From contig CAZRNB010000129.1 of NCBI GenBank assembly GCA_964601355.1, positions 1 through 7,975 of the forward strand: DNA of 7,975 bases, read 5' to 3'. Position 1 is the first letter of the stretch, and the number at the start of each line of letters is the position of its first letter. This DNA is from CAZRNB01 sp964601355. GTDB taxonomy: Bacteria > Planctomycetota > Phycisphaerae > Sedimentisphaerales > Anaerobacaceae. Under the pieces are notes generated by a model. It did not search any database and was not told the origin of the DNA. It saw only the letters and a program-made list of their open reading frames with translations. A program made the position numbers and the translations under genes. Positions 1 through 5,880 of this stretch are shown here, in pieces.

Positions 1-42
1 AAAAATGAAAATCTTATTTGACAATCGACAGCCTTTCATGAA

Positions 43-105
43 TAGGGTGGGCTTTCCGTCTTAGGCGGACCATGAGGGTAATCGGGTGGGGTTTGCTCCA
101 CCCTA
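43..105. repeat. Hairpin-type dispersed repeat upstream of the beta-helix gene
   Basis: TAGGGTGG at 43-50 can pair with CCACCCTA at 98-105. A second inner copy, GGGTGG at 84-89, can pair with CCACCC at 98-103, so two alternative stems compete for the same right arm. The right side GGTGGGG...CCACCCTACC is shared with the hairpin at 3321-3343, which marks it as a copy of a repeat family rather than a gene-specific control element. It lies within the 139-base leader of the beta-helix gene and could affect its expression, but nothing shows that it does. Confidence 0.6.
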
Positions 106-139
106 CCTTTTGACTAAGTATGCGGCAGAGGCAGGGTAA

Positions 140-2698
140 ATGAGGTTGTACGGTATCAGTTATCTTTGTATTGCAGCGATTATCACAGCAGTGTGTATAT
201 CTCCGAGTGGGGCGATTGCTGCCTGGAGCTACGAGTACCGTGACAGTTACAGCGGCGAAGAAGCTTCCGGGGACAGCTACATTCACTCCGTTTTTTGGCC
301 TCAGGGGGCTTTTCCTCCGGCGGAGCCATATCTGTATTATCTTGATACGGGATCGCAGCGAGCTCTTGCGCTTGGAGACTATCACGGCCAGCCGGCTCAT
401 CTTGGTTATTGTTTTCCGCTCAGTCCAGTGCAGCCGGTTGTAGCCGTCAGCGGGAGTCTGCATGTTGACGTGCGTTTCACATACGGCTCCAATGTATTTC
501 CTTCTCTCTCGGGCTATTTACGGTATTCGCTTTCGAGCGACGGTGTTAATTGGTCGTCTCCAATCGAGCTTGGAGAGGGAAGTCACGATATTCCGCTCGA
601 ATCGGTCAGCGGAACCTGCTACATTATTTTCTATGGAACTGAAGTGCTGATCGATAACCTTGTTGTCAATTTGTACTCGTCCCCTGCTACGATTCGTGTG
701 CCGGCGCAATTTCCCACAATCCAGAGAGCGATAGATGCTGCTTCAAACGGCGATATAATAGAGGTTGCTCCCGGCACATACAGAGGCGACGGCAACAGGG
801 ACATCGACTTTCGTGGAAAAGCTGTCACCGTGCGCAGCTCTGATGGGCCGGACTGGACGATAATTGACTGCGGAGGCCAGAACCATAGGGGTTTTTACTT
901 CCATGGAGCGGAAGGCTCAGGCTCCCTTCTGGAGGGCTTTACAATCACAAACGCTCGTGTAACCGGCTCCGGTACAGGCGGCGGTATATATTGCGCATCC
1001 AGCAGTCCAACCATTGTTGACTGCCGTATTAGACAGTGCACGGCGGCGATTGGCGGCGGCATCGCGGCTTCCGGTGGTGCGCCGACAATTATCGATTGTA
1101 CGATTGAGTATTGTTCCGCCGATTCCGCCGGGGCAGGGGCCGAAACCGGCGGACACGGCGGCGGCATCGGGCTGATAAGAGGTTCCGACGCCATGATAAT
1201 CAATTGTACTATCGAAAATAACAACTCTGCCACGGGCGGTTCGCAGATCGGCCACGGGGCGGGTATATATTGCTGGCAAAGCATGGTACAAATGTCTAAA
1301 TGCGTCATTTCATCTAATAACGCCGCGGCAGGAGCCAGGGGTGGCGGTATCTTCTGCGGCGGCTCTTCTTCAGAATTGACCCTGGACCACTGTATTATAT
1401 CGGGTAATACTGCCGACGTCGGCAGCGGCGTTTTTGCCGGTCCGCTGGCCGATGCCCAGCAGGACAGCATCAGCGAGTATGTGCGGATAACAAACTGCAC
1501 CATCGCCGATAATGAGCTGACAGGAGCTGCATCGTTGTCTTACGTGGGCGGAGTTCACTCGATAAGCAGCGATATTGCAATCAGAAATAGTATTATATGG
1601 TATAATGAAGGCACAGATATTGTGCTTCTTAATCCAACCTCAAGCAGCCCCATTCTCTATTCGAATGTCGGCCTATTACAATCAGGGCCAGGAAACATAA
1701 GCTCGCCTCCTCTGTTTGCATCTTCAACGGGAGACGACTATCATCTGCAATCGGTCACAGGGCGTTTCGAGCCGCAATCCGGAGTCTGGGACAGGGATGA
1801 CTCACACAGCCCTTGTATTGATGCAGGCGATCCCCAGGATTCTGTCGGCTCAGAGCCGTATCCTAATGGCGGGCGTATAAATATGGGCGCTTTCGGTGGA
1901 ACCGTTGAGGCAAGCAAGAGCATTGGTCCTATTATTTTCCACGTTGACCGTGCCGGCGGCAGCGATGGTAACTTCGGCACCAGCAGAAGCGAAGCATTCG
2001 CGACTATTCAGCGGGCAGTGGATGAGGCCATCGACGGCGATACCATCATGGTCTGGCCGGGCCTTTATCGGGAGGAGGTGTCACTCAACCGCAAGGCGGT
2101 AACGGTGCAGAGCGCAGACGATGCAGCCGTGGTTACAGCCCTGAATGGTTATGCCTTTTCCTTCTACGGCGCAGAGAGCTCGATGAGCGTAGTGCGTAAC
2201 TTCGTTATTACCGGCTGCGGCGATGCGGGCGTCTTCTGCGAAGGCTCTTCGCCTAAGCTGTCTAATTTGACGATAGCCAATAACCAGGCCGGGATCGTTG
2301 CTTATGAAGGAGCGGACCCAACGATAACAAACTGTATTCTTTGGAGCAATAGAAACGGCGATTTATTCCAGTGCCGTGCTCGATATAGCTGCATCTCGCA
2401 GACAAGCGCCATCGGCAGAGATATGGGCAACATAAACACGGATCCTTTGTTTGCCGATCCGGCTGGCGGCGACTACCATTTAAAGTCCCGATACGGCAGA
2501 TACTCGCCGGGAAATAGCGCGTGGGTGACGGATTCGGTCACAAGCCCGTGTATTGACGCCGGTGATCCGAGCGTGTATCCGGGACGCGAGCGGATGCCTA
2601 ACGGAGGCAGAGTGAACATGGGTGCTTATGGTGGTACGCCGTTTGCAAGCTTAAGCAGCGGATTCCTATGGGGCGATAACAATATCGAAGGTCAATGA
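140..2698 (+). CDS. Secreted right-handed beta-helix protein, two tandem modules
   Basis: The product has 852 residues. Residues 1-28 form a signal peptide with a hydrophobic core (about 6-20) and likely cleavage near AIAA-WSY, so it is exported. Residues 30-180 resemble a beta-sandwich-type domain. A first parallel beta-helix follows (185-593): it opens with FPTIQRAIDAASNGDIIEVAPGTY, shows glycine-rich coils (GGGIYC, GGGIAA, GGGIGL, GGGIFC) with repeated 'TI.DC.I' strands, and ends SPCIDAGDP (557-565), PNGGR (575-579), NMGAFGG (581-587). Residues 600-839 repeat the plan: FATIQRAVDEAIDGDTIMVWPGLY, SPCIDAGDP (802-810), NMGAYGG (826-832). This pectate-lyase-like fold and ending are common in large planctomycete surface proteins; some relatives bind or cleave polysaccharides, but I see no catalytic signature, so the substrate is unknown. 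The C-terminus stops soon after the second module with no dockerin, PEP-CTERM or membrane anchor. GAGG at 128-131 and the signal peptide support this start. Confidence 0.93.
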   Translation: MRLYGISYLCIAAIITAVCISPSGAIAAWSYEYRDSYSGEEASGDSYIHSVFWPQGAFPPAEPYLYYLDTGSQRALALGDYHGQPAHLGYCFPLSPVQPVVAVSGSLHVDVRFTYGSNVFPSLSGYLRYSLSSDGVNWSSPIELGEGSHDIPLESVSGTCYIIFYGTEVLIDNLVVNLYSSPATIRVPAQFPTIQRAIDAASNGDIIEVAPGTYRGDGNRDIDFRGKAVTVRSSDGPDWTIIDCGGQNHRGFYFHGAEGSGSLLEGFTITNARVTGSGTGGGIYCASSSPTIVDCRIRQCTAAIGGGIAASGGAPTIIDCTIEYCSADSAGAGAETGGHGGGIGLIRGSDAMIINCTIENNNSATGGSQIGHGAGIYCWQSMVQMSKCVISSNNAAAGARGGGIFCGGSSSELTLDHCIISGNTADVGSGVFAGPLADAQQDSISEYVRITNCTIADNELTGAASLSYVGGVHSISSDIAIRNSIIWYNEGTDIVLLNPTSSSPILYSNVGLLQSGPGNISSPPLFASSTGDDYHLQSVTGRFEPQSGVWDRDDSHSPCIDAGDPQDSVGSEPYPNGGRINMGAFGGTVEASKSIGPIIFHVDRAGGSDGNFGTSRSEAFATIQRAVDEAIDGDTIMVWPGLYREEVSLNRKAVTVQSADDAAVVTALNGYAFSFYGAESSMSVVRNFVITGCGDAGVFCEGSSPKLSNLTIANNQAGIVAYEGADPTITNCILWSNRNGDLFQCRARYSCISQTSAIGRDMGNINTDPLFADPAGGDYHLKSRYGRYSPGNSAWVTDSVTSPCIDAGDPSVYPGRERMPNGGRVNMGAYGGTPFASLSSGFLWGDNNIEGQ

Positions 2699-2750
2699 AA
2701 CCGTTCCTCGTCGCTCGTAACAGGGGTCAGGGGGCAGACCTCTCCGCTCG

Positions 2751-2801
2751 GCCCTTCGACTTCGCTCAGGGCAGGCTCTTGCAGCTTCGGTCGAGGTGAC
2801 A
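2751..2801. repeat. Palindromic repeat and half-copy of the CTTCGGTCGA family
   Basis: GCCCT at 2751-2755 pairs with AGGGC at 2768-2772 around TCGACTTCGCTC, a dispersed repeat type seen in many bacterial genomes. Next to it, CTTCGGTCGAGGTGACA (2785-2801) matches CTTCGGTCGAAATGACA (3844-3860) at 15 of 17 positions. This stretch therefore looks like one arm of the same family whose full inverted-repeat copy sits at 3765-3859. Confidence 0.6.
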
Positions 2802-2875
2802 AATGGGGGTGAGCCATTCTTTCGACCCTGCTCAAGACAAGTATCGATAATAGGCAATATAATGACCCTGCCTAA

Positions 2876-2907
2876 CCTGCAAATGTGACAGCCTGCAAAG
2901 GTGACAT
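2876..2907. repeat. Two-copy 16-bp tandem repeat
   Basis: CCTGCAAATGTGACAG (2876-2891) is followed directly by CCTGCAAAGGTGACAT (2892-2907), with 14 identical positions of the first 15. Its origin is unknown. A degraded insertion-sequence end is possible, because TGCAAA-TGTGACA-like blocks occur near transposon ends, but no transposase remnant is visible nearby. Confidence 0.6.
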
Positions 2908-3032
2908 GCACAGATGGGCACTCGTGCTGCGTAGCGCACTATTTCGCAGGGTAAAAAGTTTCACCTTGCTGCCATTTCTAAACGCCAACGGAATACCAGG
3001 TGTCAGCCAAATAAAGAAGATATAAAATTGAA

Positions 3033-3062
3033 ATAGTCTTTTTGATTAATCGAAAAGACTAT
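3033..3062. repeat. 30-bp near-perfect palindrome
   Basis: ATAGTCTTTT at 3033-3042 mirrors AAAAGACTAT at 3053-3062 around TGATTAATCG. All 15 base pairs match except one T-G pair, which would be a G-U wobble in RNA. There is no T run after either arm, so a simple rho-independent terminator is unlikely. It could be a dimeric-regulator operator or a mobile-element end. The nearest coding region is more than 330 bases away. Confidence 0.7.
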
Positions 3063-3145
3063 GTACCTGAGTCATCAATGTCGCTATAGTTTTGCGTACG
3101 TGTTTCGCCGGATATGAAATAAGTGGCCATCCCCAAGCCTTGCGG

Positions 3146-3193
3146 TGAGGACTTCGACTGAGGACGTTCGGCTGAGCTCAGTCGAGTCCCTCA
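3146..3193. repeat. Bulged long hairpin repeat
   Basis: GGACTTCGACTGAG (3149-3162) pairs with CTCAGTCGAGTCC (3177-3189) with a single bulged base. The stem can be lengthened by TGAG (3146-3149) with CTCA (3190-3193) through one more bulge. The loop contains CTGAGCTCAG (3172-3181), itself a perfect 10-bp palindrome, so alternative folds exist. The TTCGACTGAG wording resembles dispersed repeats of the TTCGACTTCGCTCAGG type at 2755-2770. Confidence 0.6.
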
Positions 3194-3242
3194 GCCAAAT
3201 GTCCTTGTCCGGCTTCGGCTCGGCGAAGGCGCGGGCCGTAGC

Positions 3243-3266
3243 TGGATCAGAGAATCAGGATATCAG
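3243..3266 (+). repeat. Octamer array, left arm (three units)
   Basis: Three adjacent 8-base units read TGGATCAG, AGAATCAG and GATATCAG, sharing the ending ATCAG. The last unit, within GGATATCAGGA (3258-3268), is the exact reverse complement of TCCTGATATCC at 3395-3405. This array therefore faces a second one in opposite orientation about 115 bases downstream. Confidence 0.5.
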
Positions 3267-3320
3267 GAAAGCGACTACGCAAGGGCGAGTGAATTGCGGG
3301 CTTCAATATTTAGAAAAATT

Positions 3321-3343
3321 GGTGGGGCGAGCCCCACCCTACC
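3321..3343. repeat. GGTGGGGC hairpin repeat
   Basis: GGTGGGGC (3321-3328) and GCCCCACC (3331-3338) form a perfect 8-bp stem with a GA loop, followed by CTACC. It is a second copy of the family seen upstream of the beta-helix gene (84-107), which also ends CCACCCTACC. It sits between the two opposed octamer arrays. Confidence 0.65.
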
Positions 3344-3380
3344 GACTTGATGCTCGGAGAAGGCAGAACATCAGTTTGTC

Positions 3381-3404
3381 CTGATACCCTAATATCCTGA
3401 TATC
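3381..3404 (-). repeat. Octamer array, right arm (three units, opposite orientation)
   Basis: Read on the minus strand, three adjacent units are GATATCAG, GATATTAG and GGTATCAG. A further single unit, CTGATACG on the plus strand, lies at 3427-3434. Together with the array at 3243-3266 this makes an imperfect inverted pair of tandem octamers. Confidence 0.55.
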
Positions 3405-3497
3405 CACTGCTGGAAAACCGGATGACCTGATACGCTTTTGAGATCCATTTTGCAGATATTGAGAACGTGCCTGCTTTAAAAAAATTGGCATATTTTC

Positions 3498-3526
3498 TTT
3501 ACAGGTATGTTACAAAGTGCTAAATA
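3498..3526 (+). promoter_or_regulatory. Candidate sigma70-type promoter for the hydrogenase operon
   Basis: TTTACA (3498-3503) is one base from the TTGACA -35 consensus. After an exact 17-base spacer comes TAAATA (3521-3526) as a -10 candidate, in the most AT-rich stretch of the region. The start of transcription would fall near 3533, leaving a leader of about 420 bases before hydB. Planctomycete promoters are poorly defined and AT-rich DNA gives chance matches, so this remains a candidate. Confidence 0.4.
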
Positions 3527-3541
3527 ATACAATTAAATAAT

Positions 3542-3559
3542 TTGTGATTGTGTTCACAA
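3542..3559. promoter_or_regulatory. CRP/FNR-superfamily binding site, TTGTGA-N6-TCACAA
   Basis: TTGTGA (3542-3547) and TCACAA (3554-3559) form a perfect 6+6 palindrome around the spacer TTGTGT. The core TGTGA-N6-TCACA equals the E. coli CRP consensus half-sites, and to my knowledge this form is also the one proposed for HcpR regulators of anaerobes. It lies just downstream of the candidate -10 element, a position that would favour repression from that promoter. It could instead activate a weaker promoter further downstream. The regulator is not in the window. Confidence 0.55.
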
Positions 3560-3617
3560 GTGCAAAATTATCGTGCTGCAAGACGGGACGATAGAGGTCT
3601 TAAAACCGCAGAGGCGG

Positions 3618-3658
3618 GACAGAATTTAGAAAGCTGGATTATTTCTTTATATTCTGTC
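3618..3658. repeat. Stem-loop in the hydrogenase leader
   Basis: GACAGAAT (3618-3625) pairs with ATTCTGTC (3651-3658), a perfect 8-bp stem. Partial further pairing is possible between TAGAAA and TTTCTTTA inside, past a mismatch and a bulge. It would lie in the 5' leader if transcription begins near 3533. Its right arm is followed only by TTATG, so it is not a typical intrinsic terminator. Confidence 0.45.
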
Positions 3659-3729
3659 TTATGTATTCCGTTGATATAGCAATGGGTATCGCTCGCCTGC
3701 CTTACTATATTCCAGTGAGGTGAGGAACG

Positions 3730-3893
3730 AAAGAGAAATCGCTTTGAAGAAAACAGGTCAGAACGTCATTTCGAGCGAGCCGAAGGCGAGTCGAGAAATC
3801 TGCTATTGAATAGATTTCTCCACTTCGTCCCGATGAATCGGGACTTCGGTCGAAATGACAGAGGGTATTTCCTACAGAGCAAAGAGAAATCGC
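3730..3893. repeat. Inverted-repeat element (3765-3859) between 13-bp direct repeats
   Basis: The core runs from GTCATTTCGA (3765-3774) to TCGAAATGAC (3850-3859), with inner arms GAGAAATCT (3793-3801) and AGATTTCTC (3812-3820) around a 10-base loop. The right arm carries its own perfect hairpin, GTCCCGAT-GA-ATCGGGAC (3827-3844). AAAGAGAAATCGC occurs exactly at 3730-3742 and again at 3881-3893, so the core is bracketed by direct repeats about 21-22 bases outside it. This resembles a non-autonomous, MITE-like or REP-like element of a family widespread in environmental bacteria. It encodes nothing and sits about 60 bases upstream of hydB. Confidence 0.65.
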
Positions 3894-3955
3894 AATTTTG
3901 CCTGTTGGTAAGATGGCGTTGAGTGTTGCTGGGATTTTTATCTTAGGACAAGAAA

Positions 3956-4993
3956 ATGAGCATAAAGAAACTAAAAAAGGACGTTTTCGCACGCTTGGTT
4001 GACGACCTTATCCGAACGGCTAAGGTGATAGGCGTGCAGGCCAAGGGCGATAGATTCGATTTCGGATTGCTTGTCTCAGCCAAAGACATGAGGCTTGATT
4101 ATGATGTAACTTTGCAGCCGCCGAAAAAGTTCTTTTTGCCGTCGGTTGAGACTCTGATCACTTATGAGGTCGGCGATGGTTACAGTTCCCAATACGATTG
4201 CGAACAGTTTGTGCTGATCGGGGTTCATCCTTATGATATGGTCGCAATAAACCAGCTCGATGAGCTTTTCAGACAGGATAACGTTGACTCTCATTACTTT
4301 GCCAGACGCGATAGCGCCACAATAATCGCCTGCGACGTGGCTAAACCGTCGAAAAACGTATTTGCTTCATCCATGGGCACAGCCACCGTCAAAAATGGAT
4401 ATGATGTGCTATTGACTGATATTGGGGACTCATACATCGCCGAGGCTGCAACTGAAAAAGGAGAAAAGCTTTTGGCCAAGGCTATCGGTGTGACAGAGGC
4501 GAGCAAAGAAGATTTAAAAAAACGTCAGCAAGTGTGGGACAAGAATGAGGCCGGCCTGAACAAACATCAGTTGCGCTGCAACGTTACAGATTTGCCGAGG
4601 CTTTTGGAGCGTGCGTATAACCATCCCGTTTGGGAGGAAAAAGCTAAAACATGTTTTAACTGCGGCTCCTGCAACATGGTCTGTCCGACGTGCTACTGTT
4701 TTGATATCCAGGACGATGTCGGCTGGGACTTTATAACGGGTAAAAGGCAGCGGGCCTGGGACGGCTGCCTGCTCGACGGCTTCACCAAAGTTGCCGGCGG
4801 ACACGAGTTTAGGAAAAAACGAGCCGACCGCTTCAGACACCGGCTCTACCGAAAAGGCAAATATGTGCCTGAAAAGATAGGCGGCCAAATAGCTTGCGTC
4901 GGCTGTGGCCGCTGCATAGACGCCTGTCTGCCGGATATTGCTAATCCTGTTAATGTATATAACAGACTTGTCGATGACCTGGGTATCCATTGA
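3956..4993 (+). CDS. hydB: [NiFe]-hydrogenase (sulfhydrogenase) beta subunit, 4Fe-4S electron-transfer protein
   Basis: The product has 345 residues, is cytoplasmic and has no signal peptide. It is predicted to pass electrons between the delta subunit's cluster chain and the flavin subunit. The N-terminal about 230 residues match the HydB/AsrA-type domain (for example FVLIGVHPYDMVAINQLDELF, 85-105). The C-terminal half carries a cysteine block C233-x2-C236-x2-C239-x3-C243 with extra cysteines C246 and C248 (CPTCYCF), then C314-x2-C317-x2-C320-x3-C324 (CVGCGRCIDAC), consistent with two [4Fe-4S] clusters. AGGA at 3945-3948, 7 bases before the ATG, supports the start. hydG begins 37 bases after the stop. 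The homologous AsrA of anaerobic sulfite reductase is the main alternative, but the hydrogenase delta and alpha genes that follow favour HydB. The symbol follows Pyrococcus furiosus usage. Confidence 0.93.
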   Translation: MSIKKLKKDVFARLVDDLIRTAKVIGVQAKGDRFDFGLLVSAKDMRLDYDVTLQPPKKFFLPSVETLITYEVGDGYSSQYDCEQFVLIGVHPYDMVAINQLDELFRQDNVDSHYFARRDSATIIACDVAKPSKNVFASSMGTATVKNGYDVLLTDIGDSYIAEAATEKGEKLLAKAIGVTEASKEDLKKRQQVWDKNEAGLNKHQLRCNVTDLPRLLERAYNHPVWEEKAKTCFNCGSCNMVCPTCYCFDIQDDVGWDFITGKRQRAWDGCLLDGFTKVAGGHEFRKKRADRFRHRLYRKGKYVPEKIGGQIACVGCGRCIDACLPDIANPVNVYNRLVDDLGIH

Positions 4994-5030
4994 TTTCAAT
5001 CGAATAAGGTAGTTTGTGGAGTAAAAAGTT

Positions 5031-5879
5031 ATGGCAATATGTGAGCGTTGCGCTGCTGAAAAAGACGTTTACCTGCCGAGGCTGGTGACACTCGAAAAAA
5101 AGCGGCTTATGAATCCAACAGAAATGTATCTTCGGCTTTCATTCGATGAAAGCGAGCCGTTCGATTTTATACCGGGTCAGTTTGTCGAGGTCTCGGTGGC
5201 AGGAATCGGAGAGGCGCCGATAACAGTCTCTTCGTCACCGACCCAGAAGGGTTACTTTGAGCTTGTTGTCCGCAGAATCGGTAATGTCACTAATGCAATC
5301 CATCGCCTCAGGATCGGCGACAAAATCGGAATACGTGGCCCTTTCGGTAAGGGTACATACCCCACAGAAGGGGCAAAGGGGAGAAATATCGTGTTTGTGT
5401 GCGGCGGAATCGGCCTTGTGCCGCAGCGGTCATTCGTCAATTACATCCTTGATAATCGTGCCGACTACGGAGAGCTGACTGTCTTATTGGGAACAAAGTG
5501 TATGGCGCAGCGGTTCTTCCATTCGGAGCTCGATGCCTGGTCTCACCGCAACGACATAAAATTTATGGAGACGGTGGACGAGGCCGATGACTGCTGGCTT
5601 GGTAATGTCGGTGTTGTGACAACAATGATACCGAAAATCGAGATGGAGCTTCGTTCGGCACTTGTGTTCATCTGCGGGCCGCCGATTATGTATAAGTTCG
5701 TATTGCTGGCTTTGAATGAGGCGAAGGTGCCCCACGAGAACATCTTTCTCAATTTAGAGCGAAAAATGAAGTGTGGCGCGGGCAAGTGCGGACACTGCCA
5801 GATAAATAACTTTTATGTCTGTATAGATGGGCCAGTATTTCGTTTTTCGGACCTGAGTATAGCGCCGGAGGCAATATAA
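5031..5879 (+). CDS. hydG: [NiFe]-hydrogenase (sulfhydrogenase) gamma subunit, FAD/NAD(P)-binding reductase
   Basis: The product has 282 residues and belongs to the ferredoxin-NADP reductase-like family (HydG/AsrB). It is predicted to exchange electrons between the hydrogenase Fe-S chain and NAD(P)H through FAD. The FAD domain includes FIPGQFVEVSV (46-56) and the flavin-loop variant EAPITVSSSP (61-70). The nucleotide-binding domain has VCGGIGLVPQRS (123-134) and FICGPPIMYK (213-222). A C-terminal [2Fe-2S] site is C248-x4-C253-x2-C256-x7-C264. The opening MAICERC adds a CxxC pair (C4, C7) that I do not recall in the P. furiosus protein. GGAG at 5018-5021 lies 9 bases before the ATG. The stop is one base from the hydD start, which suggests translational coupling. 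This gene should not be confused with the HydG maturase of [FeFe]-hydrogenases. Confidence 0.93.
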   Translation: MAICERCAAEKDVYLPRLVTLEKKRLMNPTEMYLRLSFDESEPFDFIPGQFVEVSVAGIGEAPITVSSSPTQKGYFELVVRRIGNVTNAIHRLRIGDKIGIRGPFGKGTYPTEGAKGRNIVFVCGGIGLVPQRSFVNYILDNRADYGELTVLLGTKCMAQRFFHSELDAWSHRNDIKFMETVDEADDCWLGNVGVVTTMIPKIEMELRSALVFICGPPIMYKFVLLALNEAKVPHENIFLNLERKMKCGAGKCGHCQINNFYVCIDGPVFRFSDLSIAPEAI

Positions 5880-5880
5880 T

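Larger units (their letters stand above)
2699..3955. other. 1.26-kb intergenic region rich in repeats, with hydrogenase-operon control sites
   Basis: I find no convincing gene in this stretch. The short open frames here read through palindromic repeats and translate to arginine/serine-rich peptides of the ACPERSRR or DFSTRLRLARND type, which are well-known artefacts of such repeats. About 2740-3440 is a patchwork of small repeat elements. About 3480-3560 is AT-rich and holds a candidate promoter and a CRP-type palindrome. About 3610-3900 holds a stem-loop and an inverted-repeat element. No clear rho-independent terminator (GC stem followed by a T run) follows the beta-helix gene. No tRNA or recognisable ncRNA was seen. 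Confidence 0.75.

Noticed and set aside
18..46. TTGACA at 18-23 with AATAGG 17 bases later as a promoter for the beta-helix gene
   Set aside because: The -35 is perfect but the -10 candidate matches only three of six consensus positions and lies inside the hairpin repeat. It is too weak to annotate.
5..64. Short frame MKILFDNRQPF... of 19 codons at the window start
   Set aside because: It ends inside the repeat, has no visible upstream signal and resembles no known leader peptide.
895..1503. Open frame of 202 codons on the - strand
   Set aside because: It is a shadow of the beta-helix gene. Its Pro/Ala-rich composition reflects the complement of the glycine-rich coils.
1592..1608. TATTATATGGTATAAT, a -10-like stretch
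   Set aside because: It lies inside the coding sequence of the beta-helix protein with no suitable -35 and no gene starting after it.
2725..2740. GGTC...GACC stem after the beta-helix gene as a terminator
   Set aside because: The stem has only four base pairs and no T run follows.
2666..2911. Open frame of 81 codons on the - strand with ACPERSRRAERRG
   Set aside because: This peptide is the usual spurious translation of the TTCGACTTCGCTCAGG-type repeat, and the frame overlaps the end of the beta-helix gene.
3145..3384. Open frame of 79 codons on the + strand
   Set aside because: It runs across the bulged hairpin, an octamer array and the GGTGGGGC hairpin, has no good ribosome binding site, and its product has no recognisable domain.
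3485..3502. Sigma54-like TTGGCA before TTTAC
   Set aside because: The -12 GC is absent and the spacing does not fit. The sigma70-like reading is better.
3912..3932. Sigma54-like element TGGC...TTGCT just upstream of hydB
   Set aside because: The spacing between the GG and GC elements is one base too long, and sigma54 promoters tolerate little spacing change.
3705..3992. Open frame of 95 codons on the - strand with DFSTRLRLARND
   Set aside because: It is a translation of the inverted-repeat element and overlaps the start of hydB. Similar peptides are common annotation artefacts.
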